Shown here: one piece after another, positions 1 through 5,391 of the stretch
Numbering within the stretch: position 1 is the first letter of the stretch
Layout: the number at the start of each line of letters is the position of its first letter
Assembly (NCBI GenBank): GCA_018221005.1
Contig: JAAOXW010000033.1
Span: 1-9,353, forward strand
DNA: 9,353 nucleotides
Direction: 5' to 3'
DNA from: Candidatus Altarchaeota archaeon
GTDB taxonomy: Archaea; SpSt-1190
Made by a program: the position numbers and the translations under genes
The notes under the pieces: generated by a model
Told to the model about the DNA's origin: nothing
Databases searched by the model: none
What the model saw: the letters and a program-made list of their open reading frames with translations, nothing else

Positions 1-1184
1 GTAGCGCGGGTCTCGGTGTTATAGCTCACCAATTTGACTACGGCGTAGTCGTATGGCAAAGCAATTGATCCACCAACGGTTATTGGTTCATCCTCTAAGC
101 TAGTTATTGACCTAGCATAGTATGCACCAACGTGGTTGATTACACCATCAGTTGCACTAATAGTCCACTTCCAACCTGGGTCGTTGTCGTCTTCATCTTC
201 GTTTAAGAAGTTGTTTCCTTGGTTGTATGTCTTGGTTGTTTCCTCACCAACACGGAGTTTAACCCGGTTGCTAGGACTGTCTGCATCAACATACAGCAAG
301 TCTTCTACTTCAACTTGTACATTTCCACCGCATGCGGTGTCCCATGTACCACCATTTGACACAAAGTCAGAGTCTCCACCGCTTGCACATCCAGTTCCAG
401 TTACTCTTAGAGCAACAGAACTTGTAGCAATGGTTTCTACTGTTACGACAAAGTCTCCTACGGCGATGGTCTCACCATCTCCTAGAGATCCGGTCACACC
501 CATTTGAACAGTAATTGAGTCATCGTCAACAATGTCAACAATGCTAATAGACTGTCCCATCAGGTTAACCTTCAACGGGTGATCGGTGTCGATCAGAGTG
601 GCCGTTGCAGATCCATTCAGAGTATCATCGAAGATGTATCGGTACTCAATGTCGGATTCGCCTACTCTCAAGTAAGCCTTTGCACCAACAGAGGAGCCGT
701 ATTCATCTGCGTCCCTGATACTCGACATTGAACTGTCGTCCAGACCCGTTACCAGCAATGGGGTTGAACCCCCCAAAATGATGGCTTCGTGGATGTCGTA
801 GTTTGTGCTTCGGAAACTAATCTGTTTGTCCAGTAGTTTCGAAACTGCTGTGTCGGTTAATGTAGTTCCCAAGGTAGTAGAGATAACTGCGTCAATAGCT
901 GTTTCTTCCTGCTTGTACTCTCGGGTAGTTGAGGCGCCACTAGCTGAACTAGCGCTTACCATATACTGTCCGAGGGCTGCAGAAATTTGAGCTGCTGCAA
1001 TTACATCAGGTACCGTAGCACTTGCACCAACCACGATTTGTCCTGCCATGTTGTTATTCACAACAAAAGGCGCGGGCAACTCGCTGAGGTTTGCCGCAAA
1101 AGCACCAGCCATAGTAGCACCCAACATGAGGCCACCGGCTAGAGCTGCTGCCGCAACCCTAATTTTGTTTTTTATTTCTTGCAT
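1..1184 (-). CDS. S-layer-like surface protein, N-terminal part (C-terminus outside window)
   Basis: The reading frame is open from the ATG at 1184 to the left edge (394 codons), so the 3' end is missing. Residues 1-31 form a signal peptide: a basic start (KNKIR), a hydrophobic Ala/Gly/Leu/Met core, and a probable cleavage after AFAA before NLSEL. The segment at about 39-72 (PFVVNNNMAGQIVVG, then a VPDVIAAAQIS helix) resembles the start of mature Methanococcales/Thermococcales S-layer proteins, where a 'vivVGs.A...DvvaA..IA..lG' pattern follows the signal peptide. The rest is rich in Ser, Thr, Val and Asp, with beta-type segments, as expected of an extracellular array protein. Two cysteines (C266, C285) could form a disulfide, and a strongly acidic stretch (329-336) could bind calcium; both are inference. 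NGS at 190-192 is a possible N-glycosylation site. The protein would be exported by Sec and cut by a signal peptidase such as that at 2079-2582. Family assignment is by recognition, not alignment. Confidence 0.82.
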   Translation of the reverse strand, partial: MQEIKNKIRVAAAALAGGLMLGATMAGAFAANLSELPAPFVVNNNMAGQIVVGASATVPDVIAAAQISAALGQYMVSASSASGASTTREYKQEETAIDAVISTTLGTTLTDTAVSKLLDKQISFRSTNYDIHEAIILGGSTPLLVTGLDDSSMSSIRDADEYGSSVGAKAYLRVGESDIEYRYIFDDTLNGSATATLIDTDHPLKVNLMGQSISIVDIVDDDSITVQMGVTGSLGDGETIAVGDFVVTVETIATSSVALRVTGTGCASGGDSDFVSNGGTWDTACGGNVQVEVEDLLYVDADSPSNRVKLRVGEETTKTYNQGNNFLNEDEDDNDPGWKWTISATDGVINHVGAYYARSITSLEDEPITVGGSIALPYDYAVVKLVSYNTETRA

Positions 1185-1192
1185 ATTTCTTC

Positions 1193-1197
1193 CCTCC
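1193..1197 (-). promoter_or_regulatory. Shine-Dalgarno of the S-layer gene
   Basis: GGAGG lies 8 nt before the ATG at 1184. This strong ribosome binding site fixes the start and contrasts with the leaderless genes elsewhere in the window. Confidence 0.8.
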
Positions 1198-1218
1198 TAT
1201 TTTTGTTTATAGGTATTT

Positions 1219-1267
1219 GGGTTCGACTTTCGTCTTATCTGACCTCGTCAGATCGAAGACCAAACCC
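1219..1267 (-). promoter_or_regulatory. Long stem-loop in the S-layer mRNA 5' leader
   Basis: Read on the minus strand, three nested stems stack. GGGTTTG pairs with CGAACCC (7 bp, one G-U), GTCTT pairs with AAGAC (5 bp), and ATCTGAC pairs with GTCAGAT (7 bp) around a GAG triloop. They are separated only by a CG bulge on one side and a GAAAGT bulge on the other. The G-U pair becomes an A-C mismatch on the opposite strand, which favours an RNA made in the S-layer direction. It starts close to the predicted transcript 5' end and ends about 34 nt before the start codon, leaving the Shine-Dalgarno free. A role in mRNA stability or translational control is inference. Confidence 0.65.
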
Positions 1268-1294
1268 ACTCACATACACTCCTGTGGGATTCTA

Positions 1295-1302
1295 GTATAA
1301 AA
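1295..1302 (-). promoter_or_regulatory. TATA box, proximal promoter of the S-layer gene
   Basis: TTTTATAC on the minus strand predicts transcription starting near 1273 and a leader of about 90 nt that begins just before the stem-loop. Further TATA-like elements upstream (1318-1325 and 1383-1390) could give tandem promoters for a highly expressed gene. Confidence 0.45.
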
Positions 1303-1312
1303 CCCTTTACGC

Positions 1313-1393
1313 CTTGCTTTTAAAGGAAAACACGACTTTCTAGCCCTGTTTTTGTAAATTCATAACTAATGTGTGGTCTTGCTTTTAAAAGGA
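1313..1393. repeat. Direct repeat pair in the S-layer/vapB intergenic region
   Basis: CTTGCTTTTAAAGGA at 1313-1327 recurs as CTTGCTTTTAAAAGGA at 1378-1393 (one inserted A), 65 bp apart. Each copy contains a TTTAAA core, so on the minus strand both read as TATA-like boxes in the same sequence context. They may be duplicated promoter elements of the S-layer gene. The rest of the 306-bp gap between the S-layer and vapB starts holds the leader, the palindromes and the vapB promoter; I see no gene in it. Confidence 0.6.
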
Positions 1394-1410
1394 GTAATAC
1401 TTTGTATTAC
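1394..1410. promoter_or_regulatory. Perfect 7-3-7 palindrome, candidate operator
   Basis: GTAATAC-TTT-GTATTAC is a perfect inverted repeat that nearly abuts the TTTTAAAA box at 1383-1390 and lies about 50 bp upstream of the vapB TATA box. The size and symmetry fit a dimeric transcription-factor site. Which of the two divergent genes it serves is not visible. Confidence 0.4.
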
Positions 1411-1441
1411 GAATGCCCCTAAAACAGTTGTCGAACCCCCT

Positions 1442-1460
1442 CTTGCGTGGGACACACAAG
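1442..1460. promoter_or_regulatory. Imperfect palindrome next to the vapB TATA box, candidate VapBC operator
   Basis: CTTGCGTG-GGA-CACACAAG is an 8-bp inverted repeat with one mismatch. It ends directly against the TATA box and so covers the expected BRE. VapBC complexes commonly repress their own promoter by binding such repeats. That this is the site here is inferred from position. Confidence 0.4.
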
Positions 1461-1469
1461 TTATAAATA
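1461..1469 (+). promoter_or_regulatory. TATA box of vapBC
   Basis: TTATAAATA lies about 26 nt before the ATG at 1491, placing the transcript start at or next to that codon. This predicts a leaderless mRNA and argues against the earlier in-frame ATGs at 1473 and 1476, which would lie upstream of the transcript. Confidence 0.6.
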
Positions 1470-1490
1470 TGGATGATGAATTGGGTAGGT

Positions 1491-1712
1491 ATGAAGAATA
1501 TAATGATTAGGGATGATGTGTATGACAGGTTATCCACAATAAAGGGCAAAAAGAGCTTCTCTGAGACGATAGAGGCACTTTTTTTAGAATCCGTTGAGAA
1601 GAAAAGGCGGAATCTTAGGAAGCTATTTGGTTGTATTGATCTCCGAGAGAAAAAAGAGTTGGGCAAGTTTGTACTGGAGGTGAGGAGAGTTGCCAAGAGC
1701 CGTCTATTTTGA
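1491..1712 (+). CDS. vapB: VapB-type antitoxin (DUF217-like)
   Basis: This is a 73-residue protein starting MKNIMIRDDVYDRLSTIKGKK and continuing SFSETIEALFLE. That is the archaeal VapB/DUF217 pattern (MKtImIsddvYekL...KgdkSFSelI), in which a short beta strand and two helices form a dimeric DNA-binding domain. The basic C-terminal half (KKRRNLRKLFGCIDLREKKELGKFV, split here only by description) would wrap and inhibit the toxin. The start at 1491 is chosen from the family N-terminus and the TATA box spacing; an in-frame ATG at 1473 would add six residues. The 3' end overlaps the next gene by 23 bp in another frame, the usual coupling of antitoxin and toxin. With VapC it should form the autorepressing complex acting on the palindrome just upstream. 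Confidence 0.8.
   Translation: MKNIMIRDDVYDRLSTIKGKKSFSETIEALFLESVEKKRRNLRKLFGCIDLREKKELGKFVLEVRRVAKSRLF
1677..1683 (+). promoter_or_regulatory. Shine-Dalgarno of vapC inside vapB
   Basis: GGAGGTG lies 6 nt before the TTG at 1690. This strong match to the archaeal 16S 3' end supports the unusual TTG start and lets the toxin be translated by a different route from the leaderless antitoxin. Confidence 0.7.
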
Positions 1713-2076
1713 TGTTTCTGCACTACTTGGGCTTCTAGAGGGGGACGGCGCCATTCTGAAGGTTATTGAAGATTCTGTTGATTTCTATACAGGTTCAATA
1801 CAGCTGGCAGAAATTCTAGGGGCCGGGGCCTTGAGGAAAAAAAAGGTGGCTAAGCTTCGCTTACTTATGAACAACTTCACTGTACTTAATTTTAGTGCGG
1901 ATGATGCACTCCAGGTTTCAGAAGTTATTAAAAAAGTGAAGGACTCAGGAATTGATTACGCTTTTGAAACATTAGCATCAATTGCTCAAGTTCTTCGTCG
2001 CAGTTTGACCTTGGTCACCAAGAATACTGAAATGTCAAAATACAAAGACGACACTTTTCACGTAAAAATTGTGTGA
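1690..2076 (+). CDS. vapC: VapC-type PIN-domain toxin ribonuclease
   Basis: This 128-residue protein lies directly after and overlapping vapB. PIN-domain features are visible: YFDVSALLGLL with D8 as first acidic residue, a central helix SIQLAEILGAG with E41, and the C-terminal strand LTLVTKN (107-113). PIN nucleases hold Mg2+ through three or four acidic residues and typically cleave tRNA or rRNA; the target here cannot be read. The third acidic position is atypical. In place of the usual 'D.LIAA.A' the sequence reads IDYAFETLASIAQVL, so D89 or E93 must substitute if the enzyme is active. Translation starts at TTG, supported by the GGAGGTG 6 nt upstream. The gene ends 2 bp from the convergent signal peptidase gene. 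Confidence 0.78.
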   Translation: MPRAVYFDVSALLGLLEGDGAILKVIEDSVDFYTGSIQLAEILGAGALRKKKVAKLRLLMNNFTVLNFSADDALQVSEVIKKVKDSGIDYAFETLASIAQVLRRSLTLVTKNTEMSKYKDDTFHVKIV

Positions 2077-2078
2077 AT

Positions 2079-2582
2079 TTACAGTGGATAGGTATTTGAG
2101 ATGCGATAAAGTAGTTCGGTGGGAAGCACCCTTATCCATCCCAAGGCAGGAATCAAGAAGAGTGCTTTACCTTTCAGCCAAGTTGGTTTTATGACCCAAG
2201 GGTCTGGTGCGGCGTTTCTGTCCCCCTTAGTAATATAACCTTCTTCCGTTATGTTCACAACTCTGTGGATTATGGGATATTCAAGATTAGGATTTATGTA
2301 GAGAACTACATCCCCAATTGAAACGTCCTTTGCACCTGCCAAAATTAATGCATCCCCCTTATTGAAGCCATTGTGAAAAGGTAGATCTTGGATATCTTGG
2401 GTAGTGAACCCGTGCTTGGCCATCCAAATATAATGATTGTTAGTTGCAACATCATCATGAGTCATACTAGGTGACATGACAGCAACAAAGGGGTATTGAC
2501 TTCCCAAAATAAAACCAAAGGCGAATCGAAGAATCATGGCGACAGAAAATGCCCATATTAAGTCCTTGACTAGTTTATTCAC
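2079..2582 (-). CDS. Signal peptidase I, archaeal/ER type (S26B)
   Basis: This 167-residue membrane serine protease removes signal peptides from Sec- exported proteins on the outer face of the membrane. One N-terminal transmembrane segment (about 9-27) is followed by the catalytic box MSPSM with S39 as nucleophile. IIHRV gives H106, and KGDRN gives D121. A His in place of the Lys general base of bacterial LepB marks the archaeal/ER Sec11-like group. A moderate insertion lies between the Ser and His boxes (about 45-85). The start is GTG at 2582, directly after the RNase Z stop (TGAGTG), with a GGGGCG-like Shine-Dalgarno within the upstream gene; co-transcription and coupled translation are likely. 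Its natural clients include the S-layer protein encoded nearby. Confidence 0.88.
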   Translation of the reverse strand: MNKLVKDLIWAFSVAMILRFAFGFILGSQYPFVAVMSPSMTHDDVATNNHYIWMAKHGFTTQDIQDLPFHNGFNKGDALILAGAKDVSIGDVVLYINPNLEYPIIHRVVNITEEGYITKGDRNAAPDPWVIKPTWLKGKALFLIPALGWIRVLPTELLYRISNTYPL

Positions 2583-3533
2583 TCAAACACGCCCCTTTGG
2601 CTTAAATTGAGTAAAACTACCCTTTTTCAGCACAAAACCATGCAGATCCTCAGCTATATATGAGTTTTCGAAAATAGGAAGCGCTTCAGCTAGGAGTGGT
2701 TTGATGGATTTGTATCTGTGAGAAAAGTGAATAATATACAGATGCTTAACCTCTGCTTCCTTGGCTACTTCAGCTGCATCCCTAGCGGAGCTGTGGCCCC
2801 AATCAAACTTTCCCCGATCTTCCTCGTTGAAGGTGGACTCATGGAGAAGAACATCAACACCTTTCACTGCATCAATTACCGATTTGGCTTTCATTGTGTC
2901 TCCGGTATATGCGACGGATGCTCCCGGCATTTCAATGAGCCAGTCCTCGGGTTTGAAAAGTACACCATCAATAGTGACTTCCTTCCCATTCTTTAGCTCC
3001 GCAAATTTAGGATTGGACTTGATGCCCTCCTTTTTCATTTTCTCCTTATCTATGTTGGAATATCCCTTTTCACGGAAGACATACCCAATTGATTCCTTAG
3101 TGTGGCGCGTTTTGAAAGTGTCAATTGAATATTCTGTTCCGCGTTCGTTTAATTTACCTGTTATTGATTGACCGGGATGAATTTCGTGCACCTTCACATC
3201 AAAGGGAATTCTCCCAAAGCCCAGACTAATGAGGCCGTTCACAATTCTTTCTGTCCCAACGGGGCCATAAACCTCAACTGCTTTCTTCCGCTCATTTTTT
3301 GCCATACTGAAAAGTATTCCAGGTAGGCCTAGAATATGGTCACCGTGAAAGTGTGTAATAAAAATTTTGTCAATTTTCATAAGACTAAACCCACTTTGAC
3401 TCAGACGAACCTGCACACCTTCACCACAGTCGAAGAGAAAAACTTCCCCCTCATGACGAACCACTAGGGCAGTTGTAAATCTGCGCACGGTTGGTCGGGT
3501 GGCCCCAGTTCCTAGAATTGTGACTTCAATCAT
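2583..3533 (-). CDS. rnz: Ribonuclease Z (tRNA 3' endonuclease)
   Basis: This short-form RNase Z of 316 residues cleaves pre-tRNA after the discriminator base so that CCA can be added. It is a metallo-beta-lactamase fold. The signature HFHGDH is at 61-66, and the remaining zinc ligands are H144 (RHT), D212 (YTGDT) and H269 (IIHFSHRY). The family HEST(F) motif is at 231-235 and GHSSA at 246-250. The segment around 155-200 is the flexible arm that binds the tRNA elbow. All catalytic residues are present. The ATG at 3533 has no Shine-Dalgarno but lies about 25 nt after a TATA box, so the mRNA is probably leaderless. The signal peptidase gene follows without a gap. Confidence 0.94.
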   Translation of the reverse strand: MIEVTILGTGATRPTVRRFTTALVVRHEGEVFLFDCGEGVQVRLSQSGFSLMKIDKIFITHFHGDHILGLPGILFSMAKNERKKAVEVYGPVGTERIVNGLISLGFGRIPFDVKVHEIHPGQSITGKLNERGTEYSIDTFKTRHTKESIGYVFREKGYSNIDKEKMKKEGIKSNPKFAELKNGKEVTIDGVLFKPEDWLIEMPGASVAYTGDTMKAKSVIDAVKGVDVLLHESTFNEEDRGKFDWGHSSARDAAEVAKEAEVKHLYIIHFSHRYKSIKPLLAEALPIFENSYIAEDLHGFVLKKGSFTQFKPKGRV

Positions 3534-3553
3534 GGAAAGGTGGAGTTTGGAAC

Positions 3554-3561
3554 TTTAAAAG
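3554..3561 (-). promoter_or_regulatory. TATA box of rnz
   Basis: CTTTTAAA on the minus strand is centred 24.5 nt before the rnz ATG, in the 47-bp gap after aspS. rnz can therefore be transcribed independently of aspS. Confidence 0.6.
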
Positions 3562-3564
3562 GGA

Positions 3565-3576
3565 TTCTGGCCAGAA
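3565..3576. promoter_or_regulatory. Perfect 12-bp palindrome upstream of the rnz TATA box
   Basis: TTCTGGCCAGAA is a gapless perfect palindrome 3 bp upstream of the rnz TATA box and 4 bp beyond the aspS stop codon. It has no loop and no following T-run, so it suits a protein-binding site better than a terminator. Its function is unknown. Confidence 0.35.
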
Positions 3577-3580
3577 ACAC

Positions 3581-5305
3581 TCAAATTCCCAATTCTTTCA
3601 GCTGTTCTGCATCCGCTTCGTTGGGGGCATCTTCCATCAAAGCTCTTCCAGACTTGCTCTTTGGGAATGCCATTACATCTCGTACACTGTCCCGACCAAG
3701 CATAACTTGTAGTAGACGTTCAAGGCCAAAGGCAATTCCACCGTGGGGCGGCACACCATATTTGAAAGCATCGAGGAGCATGCCGAATTTTCTTGCTGCC
3801 TCTTTTTCAGAAATTCCCAACATCTCAAAGGCCCTGTGCTGTAATTCGCGGTCAGTGATTCGGATTGACCCTCCGCCAATTTCAACTCCATTGATAACTA
3901 AGTCATAGGTGCGAGAAGGTATGTCTAACATCTCCTTCTCTGTTAATTTCTTCCAATTGTGAATCTTATCTTCATGCCCCTTCTTAGGGGCAGTAAAGGG
4001 ATGATGAGCTGGCTGTGGTCCTTTGAGTTCCTCCCCCCATTCAAATAGTGGGAAATTCACAACCCAAAGTACATCTAGGCCTTTGCGGAGCTTCTGCAGG
4101 TCGCCCCCAAGAATGCGCATGGCACCCAGGGCTTCACTAACTTTCTTCCAGTCCCCTGCCAGCATGAAGAGGGTTCCTTCTTCAAGTTTAATCAATTCTG
4201 GCTTGGCTTTCATTATATGTTTTGAAATCCCGCCTGCCAATTCACCATCTTCAATCAACACCCATGCAACGCCAGGAAACCCCTGTTCCTTAGCAAGCCT
4301 ATTGAACTTCTCAAGGTCCTTCTTACCCACCCTATCTGGATACAAGAATCCCTTGACAACTTCCCCTTTCTCGGCAGCTGCTTCAAACACCTTGAAGCCA
4401 CTCTTGCGCATGAAGTCTGTCATGTCCATTAGTTCCATGCCAAATCGGCGATCCGGCTTGTCACTACCATATTGGTCGATGGCAGCCTTCCACTCAATTA
4501 CTGAGAAGGGTTTTTTGAGCTTAATTCCAAGGAGCTGAGCATAGAGAGTTGCAATCAGCCCTTCTGAAAATTTCATAACGTCCCCATCTTCAACAAAACT
4601 CATTTCAATATCTACTTGTGTAAATTCATACTGCCTGTCGGCTCTAAGATCCTCATCTCGGAAGCATCGAGCCATTTGAAAGTATTTGTCAAAGCCGGCC
4701 ACCATGAGTAGTTGCTTGTAAATTTGTGGGCTCTGTTGAAGGGCCCAGTACTTGCCTTTAAATGAACGACTAGGAATAATAAAATCACGGGCACCTTCGG
4801 GAGTTGGCTTACCTATGTAGGGGGTTTCTACTTCAATGAAGCCCTTAAGTTCACAGAAATTTCGGATAGTTTGTGTGGCGTGAAATCTAAACTCCATAGT
4901 TTTCTGCATATCCGGTCTGCGCATATCGAGGAATCTGTTTTTGAGGCGAGTTTCTTCCGTTGTGTTTATGTCTGTTTTGAAAATCTCAAAGGGAAGGGGG
5001 TCTGCTTTTGAGATTATAATTGCAGTATCCGCCACAATTTCAATATCCCCCGTAGCCAACTTGGGGTTGGCTTGTTGGCGCTTTACGACTTTGCCAGAAA
5101 CCAGCAGAACTGACTCGCGTGTGAGTTTTGAGCTGACATTTCGTAGGTGTTCATCCATAATCACTTGAGTGATACCATATCGATCCCGCAGGTCCACAAA
5201 GGCCTTCTTACCCATAATTCTAGTGGACTGAACCCACCCCGCTAAAGTTACTTGCTTACCTTTGTGCTTGAGTTCTAACTCTCCGCAAGTATGGGTTCTA
5301 AGCAT
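3581..5305 (-). CDS. aspS: Aspartyl-tRNA synthetase, bacterial type with GAD domain
   Basis: This 574-residue class IIb synthetase charges tRNA-Asp. An N-terminal OB-fold anticodon-binding domain covers about 1-105 (LAGWVQSTR...VDLRDRYGITQV). Catalytic motif 1 is near 155-163 (GFIEVETP), QSPQIYKQLLM is at 191-201, and motif 2 is FRDEDLRADRQYEFTQVD at 215-232. Motif 3 (GIAFGLERLL, with R530) is followed by GRDSVRDVMAFPKS. A GAD insertion at about 290-400 splits the catalytic core, which is the bacterial AspRS layout. Archaeal AspRS lacks it and has about 430 residues. Motif 2 reads RQYEF where bacterial enzymes usually have RQPEF. The ATG at 5305 is chosen because a TATA box lies 25 nt before it and homology begins there; the open frame extends 53 codons further but into trpS. 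Whether it also charges tRNA-Asn cannot be read here. Confidence 0.93.
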   Translation of the reverse strand: MLRTHTCGELELKHKGKQVTLAGWVQSTRIMGKKAFVDLRDRYGITQVIMDEHLRNVSSKLTRESVLLVSGKVVKRQQANPKLATGDIEIVADTAIIISKADPLPFEIFKTDINTTEETRLKNRFLDMRRPDMQKTMEFRFHATQTIRNFCELKGFIEVETPYIGKPTPEGARDFIIPSRSFKGKYWALQQSPQIYKQLLMVAGFDKYFQMARCFRDEDLRADRQYEFTQVDIEMSFVEDGDVMKFSEGLIATLYAQLLGIKLKKPFSVIEWKAAIDQYGSDKPDRRFGMELMDMTDFMRKSGFKVFEAAAEKGEVVKGFLYPDRVGKKDLEKFNRLAKEQGFPGVAWVLIEDGELAGGISKHIMKAKPELIKLEEGTLFMLAGDWKKVSEALGAMRILGGDLQKLRKGLDVLWVVNFPLFEWGEELKGPQPAHHPFTAPKKGHEDKIHNWKKLTEKEMLDIPSRTYDLVINGVEIGGGSIRITDRELQHRAFEMLGISEKEAARKFGMLLDAFKYGVPPHGGIAFGLERLLQVMLGRDSVRDVMAFPKSKSGRALMEDAPNEADAEQLKELGI

Positions 5306-5326
5306 GTTAATGGCACATCCAGAGGG

Positions 5327-5334
5327 TAAATAAA
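5327..5334 (-). promoter_or_regulatory. TATA box of aspS
   Basis: TTTATTTA on the minus strand is centred 25.5 nt before the aspS ATG at 5305, predicting a leaderless transcript. It is 28 bp from the trpS TATA box, so two divergent initiation complexes would compete for space. Confidence 0.55.
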
Positions 5335-5362
5335 GCTTGGCTTTGCGCTTGAGACCTACAAA

Positions 5363-5370
5363 TATAAAAG
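5363..5370 (+). promoter_or_regulatory. TATA box of trpS
   Basis: TATAAAAG is centred 25.5 nt before the ATG at 5392. The spacing selects that ATG over the upstream TTG at 5383 and the next ATG at 5398. Confidence 0.65.
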
Positions 5371-5391
5371 TCAAGAAAGCCTTTGAAGACC

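Noticed and set aside
136..990. Plus-strand open frames at 136-507 and 805-990
   Set aside because: They lie antisense to a continuous minus-strand S-layer frame with signal peptide and Shine-Dalgarno; their Ser/Pro-rich translations are the usual shadow of such a gene.
1473..1490. Earlier ATGs at 1473 and 1476 for vapB
   Set aside because: They lie within a few bases of the TATA box, so they would not be transcribed; the family N-terminus matches the ATG at 1491.
1385..1723. Minus-strand 112-codon frame overlapping vapB
   Set aside because: It is antisense to vapB, has no family resemblance or ribosome binding site, and its end would cover the palindromes and the vapB promoter.
5383..5391. 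TTG start for trpS
   Set aside because: It is only about 13 nt from the end of the TATA box, upstream of the predicted transcript start; the ATG at 5392 fits.
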